Of a stretch of 64,000 bases of DNA, positions 24,287 through 40,960 are shown piece after piece (the first letter of the stretch is position 1; the number at the start of each line of letters is the position of its first letter). The stretch spans positions 620,001 through 684,000 of the forward strand of contig SCHM01000001.1 in assembly GCA_004123355.1 (NCBI GenBank). The letters are read 5' to 3'. The translations under genes and the position numbers were made by a program. The notes below the pieces were generated by a model. The model searched no databases and was not told the DNA's origin. It worked only from the letters and a program-made list of their open reading frames with translations. The stretch is from Amphirosellinia nigrospora. Its lineage: Eukaryota; Ascomycota; Sordariomycetes; Xylariales; Xylariaceae.

Positions 24287-25265
24287 ATGTCCAAGTATCA
24301 ACAACATCGTCCGGGCCAGGAGCCGATAGAAAATGAGCGGAATTCTCTGGGCAGACCGCAGTTATTCGTACAGCTGAGCTGGGGAGTCTCGTGGTCCGAC
24401 CGCTACATCCCGCGAACCCATACTCTCAGCTACACATCTAAGCATCTAAGGACGCGAGGAATTCGGGCCATTTCCCGCGTCAGGAACCATACCATCAGCA
24501 TCGACGCCAGGACTCACCTCAACGGCAGCACCAGCGTGATCACGATCGCCCACGCGGTCGGGTTCTCCTTCACCCTAGGACACAATCGCCGCCCAGGGGT
24601 TCAAGATCAGACTCAAGGCGTGCCAATCATGAGCGCGGAAGTTCAGCACCACCGCCCGTCATTCATGATGGTCCCTGGAGCGACGAAGAAGAAGGCGGCC
24701 CATCAGCAACGCTTTTCCCCCGCCCATCGCGGCGGCCAGAAATCCGCCTCACGTCTGGAAAGATCTGCCCACAAACCCGGCACGTTTTCGGCTGGGCGAG
24801 GATGGCCTCCCATGGTCTGCAACAGCCTGGCCATTTGATCCGGAGGATGATGACGACGACGAGCCGCCATTTTCTAATCTCCCGACGACACTACCTCTCT
24901 CTCCGCCGAACAGGCGTCACAGTGATGATCCACAGAAAGTGAAGGACCTGGAAACATTATCGTCGGCCATGGTGACGGTAGACAACGGGTTCGAGAACCA
25001 GTGGTGGAACCAAGGCACACGAGAGCCCACCGCCTTGTTTCCGCCGGCCTCTGCCGAGGAAGATGTGCGTCCCTTGAGCACAGCTGATGCGGTCTTGCTC
25101 TCCGCAGCCGAGCCACCGTCGGGCGTAGAACCGTTCACTCCCATCGCCGGAAGCTTCCGGGACTTAGTTTCGCCTCTTTCCGACTCCAGCCCAGGTTTCA
25201 ACGTCTCGAGCCCTCGTCAGAGGACAAACTCGACTCGATCAGACGAACTATGGATGGATAGGTGA
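24287..25265 (+). CDS. Unrecognised low-complexity protein, frames interrupted
   Basis: I do not recognise this gene. Starting at ATG 24287 (MSKYQQHRPGQEP), protein-like segments pass through three frames: a His/Arg/Gln-rich part (PYHQHRRQDSPQRQHQRDHD), then PPPVIHDGPWSDEEEGG and RRPEIRLTSG, then LPWSATAWPFDPEDDDDDE and a Ser/Pro-rich C terminus (MVTVDNGFENQWWNQGTR, then FTPIAGSFRDLVSPLSD) ending at 25265. Joining them needs at least three one-base changes, for example in the GGAAAG run near 24760, which matches the error pattern of neighbouring genes. The protein would be about 325 residues, mostly disordered, with no membrane segment. The acidic DDDDD tract and Trp-rich WPF and WWNQG motifs look conserved-type but I cannot name a family. 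Confidence 0.5.
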
Positions 25266-27587
25266 CGTAGTAGTCACTCTTTGACTTACGGGTCCGATCG
25301 TTACGTTGTCGCATCAAATACTCACTCGGCGTTGTGGCGTGGCATTTTACTTGGAGTGACTGGGGTCGGACTACTGGAAATCATGACATGCAATGATTGA
25401 TTCGAGGGCATTTGGGCAAAGGTAATTAATAGATGGACATCATTTCCCCTATCGTGGAACTCCCGTATCGATCTATTTCTTCTAAAGGAGTGCTACGAAT
25501 CAAGCAATGGAGGCATAGTCGCAATACAGCCATGCTCTTTGAACATAGACATTTCGCGCACTTTTTGCGTGCTTCCTCACCTGATCTCAGTTACAATATT
25601 GTTGAATTGGAAAATCTACATGAATAAGCCACTGCGTATCGGCGTCACCGATTATACGAATAGCCATTTTTATTACCTTGGACCACTCCCCACTACATAA
25701 GAGCACCAACCTTGTTAGTGTAGATGGGCCCTTGTACTCGTCGCAAGTATCGGACAGATTCGTCTGAAATATCAAATACCCTGCTGATCCTGCGTATGCC
25801 GTACCATAAACTTGATTATTTATCGGCACTTTGAAGTTATTCTAACTATACACCATACCTACTGTATTCGGGCGTCTGAAGCTTGAGATCAGACGTTTCA
25901 TCCCACCACTGCTCAGGTCATATGTAAACGTAAACCCGCCAAACACCTCCAGAAACGTCATGGGGTTCCTTGCCCCTCATCCCCATCTCTTGTTGTTAGG
26001 GTTGTTTCAAGGATCTTGTTGAAACATTGCCAAACATGAAAGAAAACTGATGGTCTGGCCCGGGTATTTCGCTTATATGCATGCCATGCAGCTCTGTTCC
26101 CCCATGTCAGCGGCTGCTGAGACGATATTAAGCCGAGCGCTAACACCGCTCCGGATGCCGGCCAACACAATCGTTGGGCGATCGGCGGCACCAAAATACC
26201 AAAATCCCGCTCGCTGGCAACATCAGGACGGGTTTACCCAAGTACCTACCAACGCCACGTATCAATGAATAACACTCTCCGGTGGCAGTGTCCTGACATC
26301 TAACTATGTATTGAAACCCAACCCGCGGCGATTCTACAAGGCTAACTGATACCCCTACATTCCTCATTGGGCATAACGTCCGGTGGCTACCATGCCGTCA
26401 TGGTAGTGCGTCTGCAAGTGAGATTATCTAGATAGTTACCAGCCTTCACAGAGGAATTGCGGTATGGCTCTAATTGTTCTTCGTCGACTTGTGTTATTTG
26501 TGTTATTTGTGTCGGTCACTTACTGCCCTCGGTCTGGGGCTCCATTATTCGATTTCATTTTTTTAATCTTCGCGTGCTGTTGTCTTGCAATACAAGGACT
26601 GGCCGAGCTAAGGTGAGGAGTGTTCATCACAGATCATCATTAAATCGACTAGTAGTTAAGGTAGTATGTGAATCCCCCTGTTAGAGTGGTATTCTCACTG
26701 CCGCTTGCGCCACTCGACCAGTCGCCTCTTGGCAACATATAGGGACATACTCCGTATTTGAGGGCAACTCGGTGTATACAATCACTCGAACGCCACCGTC
26801 TACGCCGCCCCCACACACAAGTCCCGCAAATGAGTTTTGAGTGATAATGATATGCAAGTAAGTGGGATGATAATCATCGTCCCTTCTTATAATACAACCT
26901 AGCTACCTACCTAGGTAGGCCGGTATTGGTTTCAACCCGCGCTGAGAAACAACGCAGGCTCAAACTGCAAGTGTCGTGGAGCATGAAATCTAACCGTCCC
27001 CAACAGCGCTGGCGCGCTTTCATTCAGCCTCGAGGTACTCATATTTATAAACTACACTGCGCCCTCGCTTAGCCATCGATGTATAGCTAGATAACCATGT
27101 GCCTCATAACTGAAGGGGCAGACCGGCATAGAAAGCCTATATTATGTCGCTATATCACTACCAGCTCACTTCGTTCATACCTGTGTGTGTGTGTGGGTGT
27201 TTTATCTCATCGTTAAATCAATGTGATGGCGTGAAAAACGACGTCGTTAACACTCCGTGACTATTGACGGTATATATATGGCTCGCCACAACTAATTATC
27301 GTGATGTTGAGGAGATAGTACGGCCCTGGGTATAGAATTGTCTATAGGACTTGGTGTATGCTCTGTACGATAGGACACTTTACTAGATATTTAGTACCTA
27401 TGCGCAGTCATTCTCACCTAAAAAGCTTCCCATATTCAATTAAATTTAAATGCATTCCCAAAGTTGTACCCCCTTGTACAACAGATGCTTGTAAGATCTT
27501 GAATAACCCATCTTATGAAGAAGATATGGCACGCTGAATACGCATGACTAGAAACCTAGTAGCTCGTCTCTATTTACGAGACTTCGG
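25266..27587. other. Gene-poor region II (2.3 kb)
   Basis: No convincing gene. A small tandem of TGTGTTATT-like units lies near 26488-26513, a perfect palindrome at 26906-26919, and a short GT microsatellite near 27180-27197. Minus-strand frames at 25587-25829 and 26140-26367 have mixed composition without motifs. Confidence 0.5.
26906..26919. repeat. Perfect 14-bp palindrome CCTACCTAGGTAGG
   Basis: Non-coding. It shares the CCTAGGTA core with palindromes at 9423 and 56155. Confidence 0.75.
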
Positions 27588-27914
27588 CTATTTATGCAGT
27601 AATTCAAAAATAACTGTAAGGAAATCCTGTCTCAGCTCATGGTTTTGAGGTAAGGCTTCTAAGGCTGTTTGGCAATGATGGAGCGCTCGATCAAGGTCTT
27701 CCAGTAAGTTAGTCCCCTTTAATGCTTTGAAATCTAGGAACCCCAGTTGTCCAACAGCAATGGTGTTTTGTAATGTTCCGGGTGTCGTATCTGCTACCAG
27801 CCCTTTAAAGAAAAGAATTGGAAAAAAATTCTCGGCCTCTTTCCCAAGGTGATCGTTATATTTCTGCTCTACCATCCTGCATCTCTGAGAGGCAAGATTA
27901 TTGAGACCCATCAA
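27588..27914 (-). pseudogene. TPR-like protein fragment
   Basis: A 108-codon frame whose ends resemble tetratricopeptide repeats of large fungal TPR/CHAT proteins: MMGLNNLASQRCRM at the start and LLEDLDRALHHCQTALEALP followed by LRQDFLTVIFELL near the end. No upstream or downstream repeats or partner domain are visible, so it is either a remnant of a bigger gene or a chance frame. The middle (ENFFPILFFKGLVADTTPG) is not TPR-like. Low confidence. Confidence 0.35.
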
Positions 27915-29208
27915 AGACTAATCTGAGCCTCTGTATGCACCATTATAGATATACTGCGCTAAGCCATAACGCTAGTTCAACGTCATTTGCTGAACGACGG
28001 GTGTTTAGGAAGGAGAGGAACGGTACGACAAACATATAGGCACGTGAGGGAGAAGATCTCGATCGGGTTCACCACCGGACGTGCATAAAAATGATGAAGC
28101 TTGTAGTGTGGACGAGTCTGCATTGAAGCCAACCTATGCTCTAGTGACCCTCAACTTACTAAGTCGAGCCAATGATCAAATACAATATTCTTATTCCGTG
28201 TCTGAATATGATCAGGGCACCTCTGTTTGGATTAGATATAGGCCAAGCGAAAAGGAGATACTTGAATCCAGTTATATCTCTGCGTATTAACGTTGAGAAA
28301 TTTTGAAGCTCGAATTTTTAAAACACGCAAGTGGCTTTCCGACGCCACGTGGACACCAGACTTATTGTATACTTTACTCTTTGCCAAGAAATTCCGACCC
28401 AGGAAGCCTGATGTGAATTGGCCGTCACGCATGACCGCCCATTGATAGACAGCATGGGTTGACGATGGAGCAAATAAAATGCCTAGGTAGGCTCGTCTGC
28501 AGCTCGAGGAGTGGTAGTTGGGGGGCTGATAGCTATAAATAGGTAGAGAAACACCACGACTAATGCTGCTTGGCGTGTTCGTAAGGCTGATCAGCGGGCT
28601 TACCTAGTTGACACAGCAAATCTCTAAGTAAGTCTACTCGGCTCGTGGGCTTTTATACCTGCTACCTTGCTGGTAGGCGCTAAGGTTTTATCTTAGATCA
28701 AGGGCCTTAGTATTAGCATCAGATGTTGTTAGCTTATAGAACTATCAATATAAAGTGACGATTAATCTATGAACTATTTTATTCCATATTTAGCAGTGGC
28801 TTATTAGCTACTACGTAGCCCGTATAAAGCATACCTTCCAAATAATCTCTGTATACCTAAAGTTAAGGTTGCGATTATTTTAGGGTTATTCAGCTACTCT
28901 ATACTCCCATCGGACGACGATGACGATGATGAATCGCCCGTGACGGCTTAGATGACCAGAGATAAGCTGCCATCTTCCGTACAAAAAAGGTTACGGCGTG
29001 AGATTCGCACATCAAAGCATAAGTAAAGTGGCAAAGCACAACGCAACGCCTACGATACTGCCTACCTACGACACTACCTACCATGCCTCCGATTGAATGC
29101 AATTTCTTCAACCGATACTCAGTCTAATTTTATTTCCTAAGTTTGCAGAAATTTTTTTAAAATCTTTTTTTTTAATTTTTTTTTTTCATCTTCCTAGGTT
29201 CGCAACTT
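27915..29208. other. Gene-poor region III
   Basis: AT-rich with no recognised coding content, except a possible short acidic stretch (SDDDDDDESPVTA) near 28910 and the basic stretch LPSSVQKRLRREIRTSK near 28970, in line with the F-box-like segment that follows but separated from it by stops. Confidence 0.45.
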
Positions 29209-29580
29209 TGACATCAATTGGTGTTTACACTTCCGACGGAGTTATCGTTAAAGATTCTACGTTACCTCGACCGCTCCTCTCTCCGCAAAGCGGCTCAGTT
29301 TGGTCGACGATGGAATACTTTGTCTGGGAATGACCTTGTCTGGCAGCACTCGAAAAGAGGCGATTAAGGTATTGGAGGCAGTCCAAACGCAGAACCAGGG
29401 GTTTCCAATGACGAAACCGCCGATCGATGTCACCGCCTAGCAGTGCAATTTTGACTTCGATCCATTTGACGATCATATCACCAATGTCCCGTCGGCAACG
29501 ACGCCGTCCACAAGCAACCCATTCAACAGAACTACGCGGCCAACCAGGCCTCCAGGCCTCCAGGGTCTTAAGTCCAAGTT
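29209..29580 (+). pseudogene. F-box-like protein remnant
   Basis: In one frame, 29230-29349 reads [20 protein letters not shown] followed by [20 protein letters not shown], a good F-box: LP start, the RYLD turn, RRWN and the closing LVW. F-box proteins bind Skp1 and bring substrates to SCF ubiquitin ligases. After this the protein-like signal moves to another frame ([20 protein letters not shown], then an in-frame TAG, then CNFDFDPFDDHITNV and a Thr/Pro-rich stretch). No WD40 or leucine-rich repeats follow. It is either a decayed gene or an active gene broken by sequence errors; the internal stop favours decay. The F-box match itself is fairly convincing, the gene extent is not. Confidence 0.5.
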
Positions 29581-29617
29581 TGAGCTTTTTGTTTCGGTGT
29601 GTATATTTGAGTGTATA

Positions 29618-29796
29618 ACCCTAAGCTTATTAGCCCAAGCTCTATGCCCGAGCTTCAACCTAAGCTTCCAGCTTAAGCTTCTTGTCTGATGTTCGACTCA
29701 AGTTTTGACTTGAGCCCCGACCTGAGCTTCAACCGGAGCTTTTTGTTTGAGCTTCTTATCTGAGCTTCTTGTCTGGGCTTATAAGTCTGAGTTGAA
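29618..29796. repeat. Degenerate minisatellite, about 12-14 bp units (GAGCTTCTTGTCT-like)
   Basis: AGCTT recurs every 11-15 bases with variants such as GAGCTTCAACC, GAGCTTCTTATCT and GAGCTTCTTGTCT. Just upstream, CCAGGCCT is duplicated near 29546. Non-coding as far as I can tell. Confidence 0.7.
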
Positions 29797-30392
29797 GTCA
29801 ACGGCCAAAAAGCGGTTGTCATGTATGCGATCTTGCTATTGTAAGAGGCATGCAGATGGCCGGAGATTGGTCCCATTAGACTTCACTATACCTGGATAGG
29901 GCTTGATATTACTGGTCGGCTCAAGCCGAACCCGACAATATACTATAGATACTTCATATCAAGGTACAACAACATAATCTCTCAGAAACTAAGGGCGTTT
30001 ACTGAAAAGTTCTCTTAATTCTATTAGACCTTCACCTAATCTGGGGCGATATTGTTACACTTGATAAGATATGTGGTTCAGCTAAACTTAAGGATATAAA
30101 GATCGAATGTAGATATAGAGTTGCTAGTCATAAATCAATTCTAGCTGCGCAGGGCTAGGACTATAACTCAAATAGGAGACTATTCACACCGCCGAGGCAA
30201 GGAATTAATAAGCAATGACAAGGCCCCGGACCGCTCAAAGGTCTACTTAGAAGACATTAATTACCCACATAACCGAGAACGCCGGTAGCATGCAAGAGGC
30301 GGCAACCATGATACGGCTGGCCCCAAAAATAACATCTCATATAGATACAATGTATATATTTGCACAAGTATTCCTCTGTATCTTCGTCTCTG
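29797..30392. other. Intergenic region before rbd2 3' end
   Basis: AT-rich; nothing recognised. Confidence 0.5.
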
Positions 30393-31455
30393 CTATGGGC
30401 CTAGACGTTGTGTGTTCCCTATTATGCTCATCGGCGTCGCGTTGCTGGTGGAGGCATTCGTCGGTAGCACACCGAATCGACCGTATGTCTTCTGGTCCAC
30501 GCTGACATAGTGAGGTAGCCGACCTAGGAGATTTAGGCGGCTTTCTATCTCTCGCAAAATCCATTCTGGCGGGGCAAGAAATTTCAAATACCCGAGGCCA
30601 ACTAGAAAGTTACTGATTAGTATATAATGTTGGCTGCGTGAGGGAACGGCCTATGCCTACAAAGATATCCGGTGCCAACGCCGCATAGATGTCCTAGGAA
30701 GCTTGTGCCCGGGATCAGGGCTTCTACAACCAGAACCATAAACAGAGGCGTCGTCCACGTTGGGACATGGTGTGTCCCAATAACCAGGTAGGGGTTTGTC
30801 TTGTATGTTCGGACTCCTTCCATTCCCAGCAAGAGGAACACCCAAAGACTGAATGCATGGGTCAGCGATCCTACTCTCGCAAATAAGTAATAGCGATTCC
30901 TTATTCCTTACCTGGCTCCCATGACGGCGACATTGCCCTTCAACAGGAATTTCTCCAACAGAACATACACTACAGCAGGTATTGTGGTCAAGGCTGAGGG
31001 TAACTGTTAGCTACCGTCTCTCATCGCCTCTGACATGGTCGCACGTTGTGTGGGTATACTGACGACCGAAGAACAAGGCTAGAGAAGTCAAGGTGCCGAA
31101 CTCGGTTTCGAATCTTTCTAGCAGGGGAGCCAAGGCGAGAATATTGAATATGGCATGGAGCAGATTTTTATGTATCAAGGGAAGGTATTGACACGGTACA
31201 CTAAAGACGAGCGGATTGCGGTTGGTCAGCAAACTCTTGATATACCTCGACAACGTTGGCGAACAAGAGACACGCACTCGTGGTGATGCCCAGCTCATCT
31301 GGTATCAAAGCACCCCATTGCCGAATATCCCAAGCAGCCTGCAAGCCGACAAGCCCGAAAGCGATCATGACGACAAGCATGGCGCGCGTGAAGAGAGGGA
31401 GGCGGAACAAGTAGGAGCGCGCCCGCTGCGCGTTGAAGGACTGTATGTTCGGCAT
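30393..31455 (-). CDS. rbd2: Rhomboid intramembrane serine protease Rbd2
   Basis: Golgi/endosomal rhomboid, in fission yeast and Aspergillus required for SREBP cleavage. Start MPNIQSFNAQRARSYLF at 31455. Exons join as DELGITT-MYRVNTFP, then HKNLLHAIFNILALAPLLER, FFG-PLTTIPAVVYVLLEKF, NVAVMGA-SLWVFLLLGMEG and FLGHLCGVGTGYLFGLGYLK. The catalytic Ser (GAS followed by LWVF) sits exactly at an intron junction and the catalytic His is in LGHLCG. Six membrane spans can be traced. The tail RLPHYVSVDQKTYGRFGVLP is typical of this subfamily. One lost base near 31180 (before LIHKN) breaks the frame. Full length, about 270 residues. Confidence 0.94.
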
Positions 31456-32368
31456 TTCGACTATAACGACTGACGTCAAGAGGCGGCGCGCGGATGCTTG
31501 CTTCGAGGAACCGATCGCTTTGGTGCAGACGGTGGATAAGGGACGGCTAGCTTCCTGCTGTAGTGTACGATGCGCACCACCAACGCTACGACTTGAAGAT
31601 ACCAACAGGCGCAGTTGACCGCATGCGTGGTCTTCGCAAGAGGACGGTCTGAGCGGCGAGTTCGGGTATGGAAGCCTAGCAAATGGCGATGTGACGTGTG
31701 TTTCCCCAGCGTCGTGAGAAAGGACAACACAACCACAAGTAATCGGGAGGTCGTCGCCAAAAGGTGCCACGCCGCAATGCAACTTGACGCCAGAAGGAGG
31801 TTGAGCTACAGATAGGTTTCTGAGGTGCATTGGCACGCTAAATTTTAGCGGGCGCCCGTGGGTCGATCCACCGCCCCCCTTAGATCAGGTAGTGCCCGTT
31901 AGAGGCATGCGTCATCTACATTGATTTTCTTGCTTGATGCATATGCTCTTCTCTACCTATGGTTTTCTCTTGCTACAGGTGTCTTCTTGATGTAGTTCCC
32001 GTCTCAAGGCCTCAAGGTGCTCGAGTCTCAGGGACATAATTTAGGTAGCTAAAAGCCTACACGGTGCTGATGCGCAGATCGAGAAGAGCAACTCCGTAAA
32101 TAACTGAGGGAATAATATCATATTGGTATCGCAAGGTCTTGACTTTCTGAACGTTTCAATTCGTACATGGTAAGAAAATGGCCAGAGACAGCATCATGGC
32201 GGGCTAAAAATATAATCATCCCAGAAAAGCATGACACCTGTGACCCGAAAAAAAGACCCTGTACACCGTTGGTGCTGATTCTAGAAAAACATCCCCACAA
32301 TGCACCTGTATGCAGTCCTCCTATATTATGTTCCAACCAGTAACAACCCCCCCTTTTTGGTGTCGTAT
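31456..32368. other. rbd2 upstream region and aconitase 3' flank
   Basis: About 0.9 kb. Overlapping open frames between 31456 and 31836 on both strands appear non-coding. Nothing else recognised. Confidence 0.5.
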
Positions 32369-35173
<2,805 letters not shown>

Positions 35174-37612
35174 GTTGACGGCGGGGATCCTGCAATGTGT
35201 CGAGTGTGGCGGCGAGCGCACCAGAGATCTTAACAATTCAGTTTCCCCAGGGTATCACAAGAGGGGAGGGGAAACGAGTGCATGAACAGTCTCTGACTGG
35301 CGCGAGAACTGAAGCAGGAGAGGAGAATGAGAGTTAAGTCAGAGTGATGAGAAAGAAGAAGAAAAGGTGTGGAGAGAATCTGGTTCGCGATAAAAGAAGC
35401 GATGGGATGGGTGAATGGAGCCGAGTAGCGAAGCTGTTCTTCTCTCCCACTTCGGTGCTACCAGGGCTAGTCGGCTTAGGCAGTTGGAGCTGCATGTAGC
35501 GGCCATGTATCGCGGCGGGGTCGTGTAGGAGATGATACACTAGGTGCACTAGCATGCGAAGGTATCTCGGGCCCACTCTTCAGACTGGCTATGGTCGGCT
35601 GAACGGGCGAATCAGCGCCGGCCTAATTACTTCCAGGCACTTGCTTTGGAGGGCTGGTAGCGTGCAAGCGTGGTTTGTGACCTCACCTTCCTGGTAAAAA
35701 TCAGTACTATTACGTAGGTCCCTCACTCCAGCCGTGTAAGTCATCACATCTCGATTTCTCTATATTTCATGAACGATATGTATTCCAGTTCAACGTAGGT
35801 AGTCTACCCGAATATCTCAGTCCGTCTCGTTGACTTACTACAAATTGAGCCTTTTAGACATATTCCCTAACATGATTATACTCGTAAAACTTAATTGGAG
35901 TCTACACACATGCCCACCGGAATGTGGATTCGGAAAGGATGAAAACGGCGGCTCAGTATGGCAATTAGGGCTATTGTGCAGTTTCCGAACAGGGATAGAT
36001 GTTCGGACTGCCGCCTTAGATTTTTCGCTGTCACTTCAATCTATACAGTACTCTACCAGCCGAGTTAATCTCATGTTCTTACCGCTAATGGAATTTCAAC
36101 TACATTACGCAGCTGTTCCGGCTATTCATTCTTCTTTGCACTCGTCGGCCTGTCCCGACTTTTTTTCACAGGCAAAATCACGGATACTGATCCGCAACTA
36201 AATCACTAAACCGACTAGGTACCCTCGGTCAAACTAGCCTCCTACCTTACTCCTGCCGTCCGTTAAGCTATAGGCCACTATTCCTACTTAGTTCAAAGGC
36301 TTCCCCATATTTATACCTTAGCAGAGGCAGAGTCGCTAGCGAGCGTTTTATCTGCGTTGAAGTTCTTAACGAATCATATGTTGAGCATGTGCCTTTACAA
36401 CCAATGTCTTCGACGAAGAGCTCATAGATTGGCATTATCTACACACAGATCTACTATACATGTTCTACTTTGGATCTAAAAATCCATTCTAGATATACAC
36501 TGAGAACTCAATAATATGAATAATGCAACATCACGAATATTTGAACACAACCACTTGAGGGAAATACATAAAACCCTGTCTGCGGCACATCCGACGGCAA
36601 TGTTCGGATGCCTCCGATCGGATGGTCATAGGCAAATCGCCCATTACGCCGAGGCACATAAGAACCGACGAGCTTGCCTCTCCGCCGATTGGACAATTGA
36701 TTCAATAACCCCACAAGCACTTAGGTCTCCAGACCCTGCAAATTTTGTCTTGGTGCCAAAAAAGTTGACCTGCAGACTTGAACTGGTTTCACATGGCAAC
36801 AAGGCAGCTTGGACGCAAGGTACATTTCAAACAAGGGGCCCCAGAAAGCTACGACGGAGACCACAGAGTATCACGCTTAACTACTTGTAGAGAGTGAAAG
36901 CCACAATTGCTCCTCTGCAATACATTGACAAAAAGCCTCATATGCAAGAAAAATAGAATGCGCCAAGATTTCGAATCGTGAACGCTCATTGTATAGCAAC
37001 AGGCAGGATGCCGCTGTGGAGTAAGGCTGTCGGTTAGGCTAAGCCGGGATCATTAGGTAATGCTTCCCGGTCAGACTGTGCTAGTACCATCTACCTCAAG
37101 TACCAAAAAAAAAACCCAAGAAACTGGCTGCTTTCTATAGATAATTATGCCCAATAGAGAAAATAATGAGTAGAGAGAGAGGACAAAAGAAGAAAAAAAA
37201 AAAAAAAAAAAAGCGCAAAATGAAACATTGCCAAAAATCGAACTCATGGTTCGCCAAGTTGTGTTCCAAAGATTACGGAGTGGAGTAAGATGGGTTGAAC
37301 ACGGGCTGGAAAGGTAAAAGGCATTTACAGCGTACGATATCCAATCCCACTCCGCCAAAAGTTTGTTTTAAAATTACTTATATACTAGACACAGCTTGGG
37401 GTAGGTGAAGGGTGGGGCTACGGACCCCGCCAACCGCACGCCAGACGGCAGATTTGCCCCTCAATCTTGGCGGGTGTACAAAGGTACCTCCACCGATTCC
37501 GAAAGCCGACTTACATCACCTCCCCTCATATTGATAACAACGCGCAAAAACACACAAGCTCCTACAATACTTGCTACAAACATTAAGCACACAATCCTAA
37601 ATAGACTCGAAA
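35174..37612. other. Shared upstream region of aco1 and hnt1 (2.4 kb)
   Basis: Large divergent intergenic region. Two plus-strand frames of 123-124 codons (35830-36201 and 36516-36890) show no recognisable domain or codon pattern. A 20-base poly-A is at 37193-37212. No RNA gene seen. Confidence 0.5.
37193..37212. repeat. Poly-A run, 20 bases
   Basis: Uninterrupted A tract about 400 bp upstream of hnt1. Confidence 0.9.
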
Positions 37613-38581
37613 ATGGCAGCTTGCATCTTCTGCAGAATCATTAAGGGTAAGACTAACCGTGAGGCGAGAAAGACAGAGCTAAGCTCTCCCCAATCCATTC
37701 CCATTTGCATGCCTGATTCGGCGGCCCGGCGCGCATCGCAACTCAATCAACTAAGCTTCCTTCCAAACTTTAATTTCAGTTGACGAAACTCTCAATTAAG
37801 CTTTCCATCTTATACAACTCCATGCTGACAAAGGCACAGGTGAGATCCCCGCCTTCAAGATCTTCGAGAGCGATAAGACGCTCGCATTCCTGGACATCGG
37901 ACCCCTGAGCAAGGGCCATGCCGTAAGCAACAACGTCCATCTATATTTAAGATGCGGGAATATTGACTAGTTCGCGCCGGTTGAAATATATAGCTCGTGA
38001 TCCCCAAATTCCACGGCGCAAAGCTCACAGATATCCCTGATGAGCACCTGAGTGAGATCCTGGTATGTTTAGATACCTATCGGCCGAGCGAGTCCGCAAA
38101 GCAAGCGAGGAGAAGGAGGATAGGCGGAAGTCAATTTGAAATAGCTGGCTAACAAACTCTTGCCTATTTTGCATCGATAGCCTGTGGCCAAGAAACTCGT
38201 CACTGCTACAGGCGCCGTGGACTACAACATCCTACAGAACAATGGCCGGATTGCGCATCAGGTCGTCGACCACGTAAGTCCAGCTCTTCTCCGTCTCTTC
38301 TCTTGTACTCGCACAAGCCTCAGACAACACAACCCCTCATCACTACCCGGAAAGCTAATAAAAATGTATTCGACATCACAGGTTCATTTCCACATGGTAA
38401 GTGTAACAGTCTACCACGAACCCCCAATATTTACTTGAGGGGAAGGAAACTGTAAGAACTAATAGACAAATAGATCCCCAAACCCAACGAACAGGAAGGG
38501 CTCGGCGTCGGTTGGCCGACAAAGCCAGCGGATATGGACGCCTTGAAAAAGTACTTCGAGGAGGTCAAATCGAAGATGTGA
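37613..38581 (+). CDS. hnt1: HIT-family adenosine 5'-monophosphoramidase Hnt1
   Basis: Histidine-triad nucleotide hydrolase acting on AMP-linked substrates. Six exons thread cleanly without any frame correction: 37613-37646 (MAACIFCRIIKG), 37840-37922 (EIPAFKIFESDKTLAFLDIG), 37994-38062 (LVIPKFHGAKLTDIPDEHL), 38181-38273 (NGRIAHQVVDH), 38382-38396 (VHFHM) and 38474-38581 (IPKPNEQEGLGVGWPTKPAD). The HxHxH triad H-VHFHM-IPKP spans three exons, with the fifth exon only 15 nt long. Zn-type CxxC is present (CIFC). About 134 residues, normal for the family. Splice signals are GTAAGT/GTATGT and CAG/TAG. Confidence 0.95.
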
Positions 38582-38918
38582 AGAGGGCCTAGTAATCCAT
38601 TACTTTAGTAAAAGTTACTTTAAATTGTTTGGTTGAATTGACGAGCGAGTGTGTACCTGGTTTGGTTAGGCGATGTAACGCAATGCGATACGCTCTGGAA
38701 AATCTCTAGAAAAAGATGAAGTACCACATCGGTGCCCAGGGTCTCAAAAAATCAATGGCAATACTTAGGCATCTATAACCCTTTATCGCCCACCTATTCC
38801 CTAGGGTATAAGTGATTATACGAGGTTTATAACCATTATATACATCCTCGCTCGTATTTTTTACTTCCAATTCTATTCCCCCATTCGTCTTTTTTCTTGT
38901 TATCCCCTTCGAAACGAA
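38582..38918. other. Convergent 3' region, hnt1 and csr1
   Basis: About 340 bp, AT-rich; nothing else seen. Confidence 0.6.

Positions 38919-40960
<2,042 letters not shown>

Noticed and set aside
20099-30392. Transposon or LTR element explaining the gene-poor island
   Set aside because: I found no terminal repeats, polymerase, integrase or transposase motifs in any frame.
35830-36890. Two + strand frames of 123-124 codons
   Set aside because: No domain, no conserved-type composition and no splice-linked continuation; likely chance frames.
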